Shown: piece after piece, positions 8,063-16,332 of the stretch
Position numbering within the stretch: the first letter of the stretch is position 1
Layout: every line of letters begins with the position of its first letter
Source: Actinomyces israelii DSM 43320
GTDB taxonomy: Bacteria; Actinomycetota; Actinomycetes; Actinomycetales; Actinomycetaceae
DNA length: 51,295 nucleotides
Reading direction: 5' to 3'
NCBI RefSeq assembly: GCF_000711965.1
Contig: NZ_JONS01000027.1
Span: 1 to 51,295 of the forward strand
The notes under the pieces: model-generated
What the model saw: only the letters and a program-made list of their open reading frames with translations
Database searches by the model: none
Told to the model about the DNA's origin: nothing
Made by a program: the position numbers and the translations under genes

Positions 8063-8815
8063 TCAGTAATCGGGTGCTCGGAAGAGCGACTGCTCCTCGA
8101 CCCGGCTGCGCCACAGCATGAGCAGGCCGAGGGCCAGGAGGGTGAGCGCCGCCAGGATGAGGGCCGCACCCGCACCGGTGAAGGCCAGCAGGCCGCCGAT
8201 GGTGCGGGTGGGCGAGTCCTTGGCGGCGACGACGTCGGAGGTAGCCGACGCCGTGTGTTCAACATCATCGCCCTCCGCATAGGGCTCATCGGGGTCATCC
8301 GGGTAGGAGTCGAAGGTCCCGCCGGAGGCGGAGGATGTGCCGCTGAACGACGGCGTCGGGCTGAGAGGCATGGGGGAGGGCGACTCGGGGGCGACCGATC
8401 CTGCCGAGGTCGGCGCGGGGGTCTGCCCCGGAGGTGACGGCTCAACTGAGGGCGTTGCCGGAACCTCGTCCGACGGCAGCTCCGCCGTCGGCGTCGGCTC
8501 GGGCTGGGGCGACGCCGGAGGCTCGGGCTCATCCGGGACGTCGGGGCTCGGCGGCTCCTGGGGAAGCGTCGAGCTGTCGGAGTTCGAGCCGCCGTCCGCG
8601 TTCGACGGGGCGATCTCGGCCACGAAGCAGGAGGTGGAGATCGCCGGGTCGTTCCCGACGGCGGTTCGTGCGGAGCCGGCGGCCCGCGCCGGCTCTGAGG
8701 TGGTCCCGGCGGGCTCGGCGGTGCGGACATCTTCTGCGGCGACGACTCGCGCGGGTGCGGCCACGAGCGCGAGGGCAACAAGCACCGCAGCGAGGGAAGC
8801 GTAATGACGAATCAT
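8063..8815 (-). CDS. Small Pro/Ser-rich LAxTG cell-wall-anchored protein
   Basis: 250 residues: signal peptide (SLAAVLVALALVAAPARVVAAE), a low-complexity exported region of Pro, Ser, Glu and Thr without a recognised domain, then the sorting signal LLAFTGAGA, a hydrophobic helix and a charged tail beginning SRVEEQ. The ATG at 8815 has a strong AAAGGAGAGG site. It lies upstream of the other LAxTG gene on the same strand, separated by about 160 nt, so co-transcription is possible. A single cysteine (TSCFVAE) is present. Function unknown; probably a stalk or spacer displayed on the wall. Confidence 0.8.
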   Translation of the reverse strand: MIRHYASLAAVLVALALVAAPARVVAAEDVRTAEPAGTTSEPARAAGSARTAVGNDPAISTSCFVAEIAPSNADGGSNSDSSTLPQEPPSPDVPDEPEPPASPQPEPTPTAELPSDEVPATPSVEPSPPGQTPAPTSAGSVAPESPSPMPLSPTPSFSGTSSASGGTFDSYPDDPDEPYAEGDDVEHTASATSDVVAAKDSPTRTIGGLLAFTGAGAALILAALTLLALGLLMLWRSRVEEQSLFRAPDY

Positions 8816-9730
8816 AAGGCCTCTCCTTTGCGGTCGCGGTTGTTCCAGACAGTGGCGGGAAGGTCTGGGGGCGGGAGCGCGGCAGCCCTATACCACACCC
8901 GGAGGGCGCCGTACGGGAGCCACATGCCATAACTACCCTACCTGACGTTGCGAGAAGATCACAGTGCAGTTGACCTCAGGATGTGCCGGCCGGACGGGCG
9001 CCGGGGCAGGCGGCTTGCCCCTCCACCGCCTCCTTTCGCCGAGATCGGTCGTATTCCGCGTCGAGATCGGTTCTAAACATCAGGAATCTCATAGGCCCCT
9101 TTAGTCGCACCAGCCCCGTCACGGAGTACGGGCCGTCTCAGCACACTGTGGCCGATCGCAGCCCAGCCCCGGAACCGGGTGTCCGTCCCGGCCCGTCCTG
9201 TTACGAAAGTCGTGTGAGCATCGGTCGGTGCCGACGCCGCGTGCGGCCGGGCCACGGTGACACCCCATGGGTGGTTGAGAGCATGCTCGACGGCACCCGG
9301 GGTCGCGGCAGGCGACAGAGCCCGGGGGCCGATGGGTCCTCCGCGGCGGGATCTCTTGCCACGCAAATGGCCCCGCCCCCGTATTCCTGACCCGACGCGG
9401 TCTGCGCGTAGCCGCTGTGATCGGCGTCGAGGACCTGGAGCGCCTCACCGAGGCCACCGAGGACCTGGCGGCATCGAGGCGACCAAGGCGGCGCGCTCGG
9501 GCCGCAGGCGCCAGGAGCGGAGCAGGACCACGACAATGCGGCCCACGAGCAAGGGCCGGGGCTCCTCCACGAGGTTCAGAGACGGCCTGGGGCCTTCCTG
9601 CCCTCCCCGTTCAGAGGCGAGCTCCCGCAGATGATCCCGGCGTTCCAAACCATCCGAGTCCCTGCCCCATCGGCGCCCTCAGCGGGTCCTCGACCTCCCC
9701 GAAGGCCTTTAACCCCGCCCGCCGCACGAC
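8816..9730. other. Gene-poor region
   Basis: No convincing gene. The first 130 bases hold the promoter area of the LAxTG gene. One GAGATCGGT repeat lies at 9041-9071. Short open frames on both strands (for example minus-strand 9073-9366 and 9445-9648) have no recognisable family or good ribosome site; decayed coding sequence upstream of the Cas6-like fragment is possible. Confidence 0.5.
9041..9071 (+). repeat. GAGATCGGT pair, 22-nt period
   Basis: Two GAGATCGGT copies at 9041-9049 and 9063-9071, 22 nt apart, separated by CGTATTCCGCGTC. First member of the dispersed intergenic family also seen near 10884, 12147, 19578, 21844, 34488 and 50234. Confidence 0.92.
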
Positions 9731-10033
9731 TTGTCCGTCTCCAGACCCTGCAGGCCGCCCGAGCGCGAGCGCCTCGACAAGGTCCTGATCACCCGGGACG
9801 ACACCCGCTGCGAGCCGGTCGCGCTCGGCACGCCCCGCCGCGACGGCCACGGCCGGCTGTCGGGCCGCCGCATCATGGCCCGCACCGGCGAGCCGCGCGC
9901 GTCCGGGGCGACCGGCAGCGCCGCAACCGCCGTCTTCTCCCGCCTCATGGCGCTGGCCCACTACGCCAATGTCGGCTCGCACGCCGCCTTCGGCATGGGC
10001 GTGATCGACGTCGTGCCCGACGACGGCGCGTAG
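9731..10033 (+). pseudogene. Fragment resembling the C-terminus of CRISPR endoribonuclease Cas6
   Basis: An open 100-residue stretch whose last half reads like the Cas6 C-terminal domain: a hydrophobic helix SRLMALAHYANVG directly followed by the Gly-rich loop VGSHAAFGMGVIDV, which in Cas6 contacts the crRNA repeat. Upstream LSGRRIMARTGEP is compatible with the preceding G-x-x-G-x-(I/V) strand. The N-terminal ferredoxin-like domain and any ribosome site are missing, and no other cas gene or repeat array is nearby. I read it as a remnant of a lost CRISPR-Cas locus. The call rests on one motif region and could be wrong. Confidence 0.5.
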
Positions 10034-10059
10034 CGGCCCCGCCGGCGCGTCCCGCGGGC

Positions 10060-10728
10060 TCAGGAGCCGGCGACGGCCGGCTGGCCCTCGCTCGGCTGGA
10101 CGACGACGAAGCCCGGGCCGTGGAAGCCCAGCTGGAAGGACTCCCCCGAGCCGCGGCCGATGAGGGAGCCCATCTTGAAGGTGCTCTTGACCTGCGGCTG
10201 GAGGTTCGCGGACCAGCAGATCGCGGCCTGCGGGTCGACGAAGGTGGGCTGCTGGGAGCAGTCGAGGAGCATCGGCGGGCCGTCGGAGGAGATGGCCACC
10301 ATGCCCTGCCCCTGGACGAGGAGGTTGAACAGGCCGCCCGCGAGCAGGCCGGCGTTGCCGATCATGCGGATGTCGTAGCCGAGGTTCGCGTCGAAGGCGA
10401 GCAGGGAGCGCGTGTTGATGGTGATGGCGTCGCCCTCGAGCTGGAGGAGGAAGACGTTCTGCGCGGCGCGGGCGAAGAAGACCTCGCCCTGGCCTGTCAC
10501 GCGCATGAGGTTGCCTCCCTCCCCGGTCACGGCCTTCTTGAGCATACCGCTCAGGTTCTTCGACCCCTGGTAGGAGAAGTCCATGGTGCCCTGGTAGGCG
10601 ACCATGGAGCCCTGGGCGGCGAGGACCTCCGGGCCGAGGACGACGCGGAGCATCTTGTTGGACTGGAGCGTCCAGCGCTGGTTGGTCTCCTGCTCGCGGT
10701 GGGTCTGGTCGAATATGGGGCTGCGCAT
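10060..10728 (-). CDS. AIM24 family protein
   Basis: 222 residues fitting the AIM24 family (single beta-rich, TRAP-like domain): VLGPEVLAAQGSMVAYQG near the start, GGNLMRVTGQGEVFFA in the middle and GHGPGF-like FHGPGFVVVQPSEG at the end. The family is found in bacteria and, as Aim24, in mitochondria; its bacterial function is not established. The ATG at 10728 is preceded by GGAGAG. It stands alone, with long non-coding flanks. The fifth codon is ATA, so this genome does read AUA. Confidence 0.9.
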   Translation of the reverse strand: MRSPIFDQTHREQETNQRWTLQSNKMLRVVLGPEVLAAQGSMVAYQGTMDFSYQGSKNLSGMLKKAVTGEGGNLMRVTGQGEVFFARAAQNVFLLQLEGDAITINTRSLLAFDANLGYDIRMIGNAGLLAGGLFNLLVQGQGMVAISSDGPPMLLDCSQQPTFVDPQAAICWSANLQPQVKSTFKMGSLIGRGSGESFQLGFHGPGFVVVQPSEGQPAVAGS

Positions 10729-10883
10729 GGGACTCTCCAGTTCAAAAGCGGTGTAGGTCTGCCGCGCCCCAGGCTATCGGGCTGAGGGCGGACGTGTCTC
10801 GGGGAGTAGTTCCCACCAGAGCCCGTCGCGGCCGGGCCTGTCGCAGCGGGGCCCGGCCGGCGCTGCACGGCCCCCAGGTCGCC

Positions 10884-10914
10884 GAGATCGGTCGAGTTCC
10901 GCGTCGAGATCGGT
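10884..10914 (+). repeat. GAGATCGGT pair, 22-nt period
   Basis: Copies at 10884-10892 and 10906-10914, spacer CGAGTTCCGCGTC. Located about 155 bp upstream of the AIM24 start codon. Confidence 0.92.
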
Positions 10915-11518
10915 TCCGGCGAGTTCGCACTGTCCGTCGCCGGCCCGAAGACGACCGGGCGGCTGCCAAACGGGCCGGATGCGGGCCGACCTGTCACAAT
11001 CCGGGGCAAACGCGTCTCGGCGCGCCGGCGCCCCGGAGCGAGACCGCGTGACTCCAAGGATCGCCCCAAGGTCCTAAGTGCGGCTCCGACCCGTTTGCCC
11101 CGAACCGTGACGCTCGCGTCCGACACGCCGCACGCCTCCAGGTGCAGACAGGCGCCCAAGCACCCGGCGATCGACCTCTCGCGGCGCAGACACAGATCGC
11201 CCGCCAACGGGCCGCGCCCTCAAGGAAGCTCAGAGGCAGAATACTGCCAGACCCCAACATGCGGATGGGCCAGATACAGCCCAGCATGTCTTAAGAGACC
11301 TACAGGTGCACGGCATTTCCTAGCCCTTGAGTCTGGAACCGGGGCCATGCCGACGGTTCCGGGACCCGGAGTGCCGCCGACCAGCCCCGTTCCCCTTCCA
11401 GCAAACAGCCTCCAACGGCGTTTTTGCCGAAAAGCGAAGTCGGAACAGGACCTGCACCCCCACCGTTCGCGTTCGACCATGTCGGCTGCCGCCCGACACA
11501 CGGCGCAGTAGCCCCGGT

Positions 11519-11638
11519 TGTCCGTCAGAATGACATTAGAGCCTCGGGGCGACGCATGACGCGAAACGATCCGCACAATCTTGCGGATCTCTAAGCCCCG
11601 ACCCGAATCGCGGACGTCCAATGTCATTCTGACGGACA
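11519..11638. mobile_element. 120-bp MITE-like element with perfect 19-bp terminal inverted repeats
   Basis: The ends TGTCCGTCAGAATGACATT (11519-11537) and its exact reverse complement (11620-11638) delimit a 120-bp unit. Inside are nested inverted repeats: TCGGGGC/GCCCCGA (11544-11550 and 11595-11601) and a central hairpin GATCCGCA/TGCGGATC (11568-11575 and 11582-11589). There is no coding sequence and no clear target-site duplication in the flanks. A non-autonomous transposon is the simplest reading; a structured RNA or protein-binding site is the alternative. Confidence 0.75.
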
Positions 11639-11936
11639 TCCAGTCCGCATCGGAAGCTCCGAACCGAGGACCAGACTCAACGCGCGCCCCAACAAACACG
11701 CAGCCCTCACCTCGCCGCCGCGGCGGATCTCCCATGGCTCGCCTCTGACAGCTCCGACACGAATCGACCTGGGCCCTGTTGTGGAAGTCGTTGGGGCCGG
11801 GGATCGGTGCCGGCGGCGTGTGCGGCGGTCCGGCCGGAGGAGGGGGCTGCACGTGGAAGAGGAGGAGACTGCCGGGGCGAGTGCGAGTCCTCCTCATGAT
11901 TCCGCGGTTTTCGAGCGTCTGTCAAGACTGGGTGAC

Positions 11937-11979
11937 GTGCTCCCACGTGCGCGTAGGGGGTCTGCGCACATGGGAGCAC
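11937..11979. other. Strong hairpin, 16-bp stem with one mismatch
   Basis: GTGCTCCCACGTGCGC (11937-11952) pairs with GCGCACATGGGAGCAC (11964-11979) across an 11-base loop. No U-tract follows on either strand, so it may be a factor-independent end of an unknown transcript, a protein site or a repeat remnant. Confidence 0.6.
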
Positions 11980-12146
11980 ATCAACTCATCTTGGCGATCC
12001 CCGAAGATCGGCAGAGTCTCAGCGAAACACTGCACCCGCTGCGCGAAGGCCCCCGCTCCCATGTGCAACCCCGCCCGCGCACCCTCCCGGTCGGCCCCGA
12101 CCGCGGCCACAGCCACCAGTACGCCCGGCCCCGCCCCTCCGCACGA

Positions 12147-12199
12147 ACCGATCTCGACGCGGAACTGGACCGATCTCGAGCCGGAATACGACCGATCTC
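12147..12199 (-). repeat. GAGATCGGT triple, 22-nt period (inverted)
   Basis: Three copies of ACCGATCTC (the reverse complement) at 12147, 12169 and 12191, each exactly 22 nt apart. It lies about 75 bp downstream of the hpt stop codon. The only triple in the window. Confidence 0.92.
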
Positions 12200-12272
12200 G
12201 ACGGAGAGAGAAAAGAGGAGCGGCGCAGCGGCAGCGCACCGGCCGGCGACCTGCTCAGCCCCGTGCGCCTCC

Positions 12273-12827
12273 TCAGCCCCCGTACACCTCGGGGCGCAGC
12301 GTCCCGATAAAGGACAGGTTGCGGTAGTGCTCGTCATAATCCAGCCCGTATCCCACGACGAACTCGGTGGGAATATCGAAGCCGACGTACTTCACGTCCA
12401 CCTCGACCTTGGCGGCCTCCGGCTTGCGCAGAAGCGTCGCGATCTCGACGCTGGCAGCCCCCCGGCTCGACAGGTTCCCCACCAGCCACGACAGCGTCAG
12501 CCCGGAGTCAATAATGTCCTCCACAATGAGCACGTGGCGGCCGGTCAAATCGGTACCGAGGTCCTTCAGAATGCGCACGACGCCGCTGGACTTGGTCCCC
12601 GACCCGTAGGATGACACGGCCATCCAGTCCATGGCCGCGCTGCGGTGCAGCCGCCGCGACAGATCCGCCATCACGTAGACCGCCCCCTTGAGCACGCCCA
12701 CCAGCAGCAGGTCGCGCCCCTCGTAATCGGCGTCGATCTGCGCGGCCATCTCATCGAGGCGCTGGGCGATCTGCTCTTCGGTAATAAGGACCTGCGCGAG
12801 GTCGGATCCCATGTCCGCAGCGTCCAT
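12273..12827 (-). CDS. hpt: Hypoxanthine (guanine) phosphoribosyltransferase
   Basis: 184 residues from ATG 12827, chosen because GAGAGGAG lies 6 nt upstream; the frame is open further up. It salvages hypoxanthine or guanine with PRPP to IMP or GMP. The PRPP-binding motif is VLIVEDIIDSGLTL, and the flexible loop SSYGSGTKSSG and the late KYVGFDIPTEFVVGYGLDYDE motif are typical of bacterial Hpt. The upstream neighbour is the DUF2342 protease gene, 82 nt away; tilS, usually between them, is absent, and ftsH does not follow directly. Confidence 0.96.
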   Translation of the reverse strand: MDAADMGSDLAQVLITEEQIAQRLDEMAAQIDADYEGRDLLLVGVLKGAVYVMADLSRRLHRSAAMDWMAVSSYGSGTKSSGVVRILKDLGTDLTGRHVLIVEDIIDSGLTLSWLVGNLSSRGAASVEIATLLRKPEAAKVEVDVKYVGFDIPTEFVVGYGLDYDEHYRNLSFIGTLRPEVYGG

Positions 12828-12909
12828 GTGCGCTCCTCTCATATGTGCACGAACGTTTGCCGGCACGGTCAAGCCTGCCACAGCGACAGGCCCCACCGCC
12901 CCGGTCGGG

Positions 12910-14112
12910 TCACAGTCCGAAACGCTCGATCCACTGGTCGGGTCGAGCGATCTCATCGGGCAGCGGCAGGTTATCCGGCGCATTCCACACCGTGTTGAGC
13001 CCAGCATGCCCCACTCGTGCGACAACCGCGCGCACAAACGCCGCGCCATCGGCGTACTGGGCCTCCTTGGCCTCCACGCCGATCATGTGGTGCAGCAGCG
13101 AGCCCGAGCTCGGGCCAGGCCCGACGCCGCCGGTGGCGCGACGCCTGCGGGCCAGCACGGCGCGCAGCCGATGGACCGATGGCATGCGGTTGGGGTCGAC
13201 GGCGTCGAGAACCGCCTCGGCGTGCCCCTCCAGGAGCGTCAGGAGCGCGGCCAGGCGCGCCAGGCTCTCCCGCTCGGGCGCTTTCAGAAGGCTGTTGAGC
13301 AGGAGCGCGACCGGCTCCGGCGAGCGCCCGTCCGCGCTCCGCGCAAGCGCGACGGCCTGGGCGAGCCGGGCGTACAGGTCCGGGCCTCCGGCACCCGCGC
13401 TGCGGACGGCGGCAACGAGCCCGCCGACGACGGCGCGCAGCTGATCCGCCAGGTAGCTCGCCAGCCATGGCGCGGTACTCAGCTGGATCAGGTGGGTCGC
13501 CTCGTGAAGGGTGATCCAGGCGGGCAGGTCGATGACGTCGAGCTCGAGGCGCTGCCGGATCTCCAGGACATTGGGAGCCACGAGGAGCAGGCGCGCGCCG
13601 GGCTGCCGGCGGGCGCCGACGGCGGAGGCGGTGCGGGCCCGCAGACGGGCGCCGGGCCGGGCCGCGGCGCCAGTGCCCGCGCAGCTCCCGTCGTCGTCGC
13701 CCCTGTCGAGCGGGGGCAGGACCTGGCCGAGGAGCCGGGTGGACAGGCAGCCCAGGGCGGCGCCGACCTCGGCGGTGGCGAGCGTGCGCGCGCCGCGGCC
13801 GGCGTTGGGCGCAGGCACCCCGCCCATGAGCCCGCGCAGCCAGGCCGCCGACGCCGTCATGAGGCCAGCGCGGTCCACCACCAGGATCTCGGCGGTCTCG
13901 GCCGCGCACCGGGCGGCGTCGGTCATGCCGGTAATGCGACCGGCCCAGGGCAGGGCGCCCGCAATGCTGCGGCGCAGCAGGGCGACGGTCGCGCGGCGGG
14001 TGGAGGTCGGCACGCGCGGGCCCGCGGGAACGACGACGCGCGACAGGCGCACGGCGGCGTCCCAGTCGACGAGGTCGGCGGCGGTCGGCGCGAAGACGGT
14101 GCTCGGACTCAC
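12910..14112 (-). CDS. DUF2342 zinc-dependent metalloprotease family protein
   Basis: 400 residues. The zincin motif HEATH is at 203-207 (TLHEATHLIQ). The family is actinobacterial, annotated as zinc-dependent metalloprotease or F420-associated protein, and commonly lies between dacB and tilS-hpt; substrate unknown. Residues about 136-172 form a Gly/Ala/Arg-rich insert less conserved in look than the rest. Downstream of dacB with a 46-nt gap, so probably in the same transcript. Confidence 0.92.
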   Translation of the reverse strand: MSPSTVFAPTAADLVDWDAAVRLSRVVVPAGPRVPTSTRRATVALLRRSIAGALPWAGRITGMTDAARCAAETAEILVVDRAGLMTASAAWLRGLMGGVPAPNAGRGARTLATAEVGAALGCLSTRLLGQVLPPLDRGDDDGSCAGTGAAARPGARLRARTASAVGARRQPGARLLLVAPNVLEIRQRLELDVIDLPAWITLHEATHLIQLSTAPWLASYLADQLRAVVGGLVAAVRSAGAGGPDLYARLAQAVALARSADGRSPEPVALLLNSLLKAPERESLARLAALLTLLEGHAEAVLDAVDPNRMPSVHRLRAVLARRRRATGGVGPGPSSGSLLHHMIGVEAKEAQYADGAAFVRAVVARVGHAGLNTVWNAPDNLPLPDEIARPDQWIERFGL

Positions 14113-14158
14113 GCCCCCATTGTCCCCGGGCCGCCGCGCGAGCCGCGCCGGCCACGCC

Positions 14159-15556
14159 CTACCCGTGGCAGCCGCAGTCGGCCAGCGGAGTCACGAAGTC
14201 GTTGTCGATGGCCGTGCGCGCCGAGGTCAGGCCGCCGTCCTCGAAGCCGTCGATGATGACCGCGAAGGCCAGCTGCCGCCCCTCCCTGGTCACGACCGTG
14301 CCCGTCAAAGAGGCGACGGTGTTGTGAGAACCGGTCTTGGCCCGCACAGTCCCCGCGCCTCCGACGCCCACGAACCGCTCCTCCAGCGTCCCGTCCAACG
14401 CGCCCACGGGCAGGTCGGTGAGCAGCGTCCGGCCGGTGGTGCCGCCGTCGTCGCCCGCGGCTCGGGCGACGATCTGCGCGAGCAGCCGGCTGGGGACCTT
14501 GTCGCCCAGGGCCAGGCCCGAGCAGTCGACGAGGGTGACGCCCGTGGTGTCGAAGCCGTCGGCGCTCAGCTGGGACAGCACGGCCTCGGTGGCGCCCTCG
14601 AAGCCGGCCTCCTGCTTCGCGCCGACGGCGACCAGGCGCCCCTCGACCTCGGTCATGGTGTTGTCGGAGGCCTTCAGGGACACCGACAGCACATCGGCCA
14701 GGGGCGCGGACTCGACGGAAGCGAGCTCGGTGGCGTCGGAGGGGGCGGCGCCCCGCGTGACGTCGCCCGTCACGGTGATGCCTGCGGCAGTCAGCTGGCC
14801 GGAGAAGGCCTTCGCGGCCTCCATGGCGGGGTCGGTCGGGTAGTCACCGGTGTGGGAGTGCGCGGTCACGTCCAGCATGATCGGCTGGATCGGGGCGACC
14901 CACGCCTGGTTGCCGTCCTCCCAGCCGCTGTTCCAGGTGGGGCCGGCGAACAGGGTGTCGTCCAGGGCGACGCTGACGCTGGTGACACCCTTGGCCTGCA
15001 GGACCTCGGCGGCGGAGCGGGCGAGGTCCCCCAGGCCCGCGCGCCCCACGGTGGCGTCCGGGTTCCCGGCGTCGGCCGCCATCAGCACGTCCCCGCCGCC
15101 GACCAGGGTGACGGTGCTGCCCGACACGACAGCCTTGGTGGTCAGGGTGTGCTCGGGCCCGAGCGAGGACAGCGCCGCCCAGGCGGTGAGGATCTTGTTG
15201 GAGGAGGCCGGCGTCATGCCGGTGCCTCCGTTGACGTCGAGCAGGGTCTCGCCGGTGGCGACGTCGATGACGGTGACGGCGGTGGTGGCCTTGCCGACCA
15301 TGGGGTCCGAGGCCAGGGTGGTGGCCATGGAGCTCAGGGCCGCGGTCGCGGGCACCGGCGCGTCGGCGTCGAGTCCCGACGGCGCACCCGGCTCCTCGTC
15401 CGGAGGCGACAGCATCGGGTAGGGCTCCGGGCGGTAGGATGTCGAGGCCGCGCTCAGTGGACCCGGGACGAGGTCGAGGGAGTCGGCGAGCCCGTAGTAG
15501 GCGCTCGCGACGGCGAGTGTGGCGACAGTGAGCGCCGCGATCTGAGCCTTGCGCAC
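14159..15556 (-). CDS. dacB: D-alanyl-D-alanine carboxypeptidase/endopeptidase (PBP4 type)
   Basis: 465 residues from GTG 15556, selected because GGAGGAG precedes it and a signal/anchor segment starts at once (RKAQIAALTVATLAVASAYYG). It trims or cleaves peptidoglycan stem peptides outside the membrane. All three penicillin-binding motifs are visible: SSNK (118-121, nucleophile Ser), SDN (297-299) and KTG (407-409). Divergent from ppa with a 185-bp shared intergenic region, as in other actinobacteria. Confidence 0.95.
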   Translation of the reverse strand: MRKAQIAALTVATLAVASAYYGLADSLDLVPGPLSAASTSYRPEPYPMLSPPDEEPGAPSGLDADAPVPATAALSSMATTLASDPMVGKATTAVTVIDVATGETLLDVNGGTGMTPASSNKILTAWAALSSLGPEHTLTTKAVVSGSTVTLVGGGDVLMAADAGNPDATVGRAGLGDLARSAAEVLQAKGVTSVSVALDDTLFAGPTWNSGWEDGNQAWVAPIQPIMLDVTAHSHTGDYPTDPAMEAAKAFSGQLTAAGITVTGDVTRGAAPSDATELASVESAPLADVLSVSLKASDNTMTEVEGRLVAVGAKQEAGFEGATEAVLSQLSADGFDTTGVTLVDCSGLALGDKVPSRLLAQIVARAAGDDGGTTGRTLLTDLPVGALDGTLEERFVGVGGAGTVRAKTGSHNTVASLTGTVVTREGRQLAFAVIIDGFEDGGLTSARTAIDNDFVTPLADCGCHG

Positions 15557-15741
15557 ATCTCCTCCAATGGGTCGGCCCGCGGGTTGGACGGCCCAGCGGG
15601 AGCAGTCGGGACCCCGCCGTGGGGAACCGGCCGTAGGATGTCCCGCAGGAGTGCCGTCGTAGGCCACACTAGTGCCATTGGGACGGCTGAAGCCGACTAT
15701 GACGGACAACTGATGGCAATTACCAGTAAGAGGAGGGACCC

Positions 15742-16242
15742 GTGGAGTTCGACGTCACGATCGAGATCCCCAAGGGCAACCGCAACAAGTACGAGGTGGA
15801 TCACGCCACGGGCCGCATCATGCTGGACCGCATGCTGTTCACCTCGACGCGCTACCCGGACGACTACGGCTTCGTCGAGGGCACGCTGGGTGAGGACGGG
15901 GATCCGCTCGACGCGCTCGTGCTCCTGGAGGAGCCGACCTTCCCCGGCTGCCTCATCCGCTGCCGCGCCCTGGGCATGTTCCGCATGCGCGACGAGAAGG
16001 GCGGCGACGACAAGGTCCTGTGCGTGCCGTCGGCCGACCAGCGCGCCTCCTGGCGCACCGACATCGAGGACGTCTCTGAGTTCCACCGCCTGGAGATCCA
16101 GCACTTCTTCGAGGTCTACAAGGACCTCGAGCCCGGCAAGAGCGTCGAGGGCGCCCACTGGGTCGGCCGCGAGGAGGCCGAGGAGGAGATCCGCCGCTCC
16201 TACGAGCGCGAGGCCGAGCGGGTCGCCCGCGAGAGCAGCTGA
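15742..16242 (+). CDS. ppa: Inorganic pyrophosphatase (family I)
   Basis: 166 residues starting with GTG, AGAGGAGGGA just upstream. It hydrolyses pyrophosphate to phosphate with Mg in the cytoplasm. Family I features: [37 protein letters not shown] with the Asp cluster that binds metal, and [14 protein letters not shown] near the end. Ends before a strong two-way hairpin. Confidence 0.97.
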   Translation: MEFDVTIEIPKGNRNKYEVDHATGRIMLDRMLFTSTRYPDDYGFVEGTLGEDGDPLDALVLLEEPTFPGCLIRCRALGMFRMRDEKGGDDKVLCVPSADQRASWRTDIEDVSEFHRLEIQHFFEVYKDLEPGKSVEGAHWVGREEAEEEIRRSYEREAERVARESS

Positions 16243-16259
16243 GAGCCGCTGACCGGAGA

Positions 16260-16302
16260 CGCCGTCGCCCCCTGCCTCGGCGGAGGCCAGGGGGCGACGG
16301 CG
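16260..16302. terminator. Bidirectional hairpin between ppa and NlpC/P60 gene
   Basis: Perfect 15-bp stem: CGCCGTCGCCCCCTG (16260-16274) pairs with 16288-16302 over a 13-base loop. It lies 18 nt after ppa and 31 nt after the convergent gene. No U-tract, as is common in high-GC actinobacteria. Confidence 0.85.
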
Positions 16303-16332
16303 CCGCGGTGGCGGTGGGCGCGCGGCGGCCCG

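Larger units (their letters stand above)
10729..12272. other. Long gene-poor region with repeats and a MITE-like element
   Basis: About 1.5 kb between AIM24 and hpt. It holds a GAGATCGGT pair near 10884, a 120-bp inverted-repeat element at 11519-11638, a 16-bp-stem hairpin at 11937-11979 and a triple repeat at 12147-12199. Open frames here (for example minus strand 11220-11897) run through the inverted-repeat element, have no recognisable domains and are not called. Confidence 0.6.

Noticed and set aside
8983-9730. Small genes in the gene-poor region upstream of the Cas6-like fragment
   Set aside because: Open frames on both strands lack ribosome sites and family resemblance and change frame repeatedly.
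11220-11897. Minus-strand 225-codon open frame with several Cys residues
   Set aside because: It reads straight through the inverted-repeat element, has no ribosome site or recognised domain, and its Cys pairs do not form a clear zinc motif.
12147-12199. Possible CRISPR array (regularly spaced ACCGATCTC)
   Set aside because: Only three 9-base copies, with spacers of 13 nt that resemble the spacers at other loci. The same pattern is dispersed in the window, so it is an interspersed repeat.
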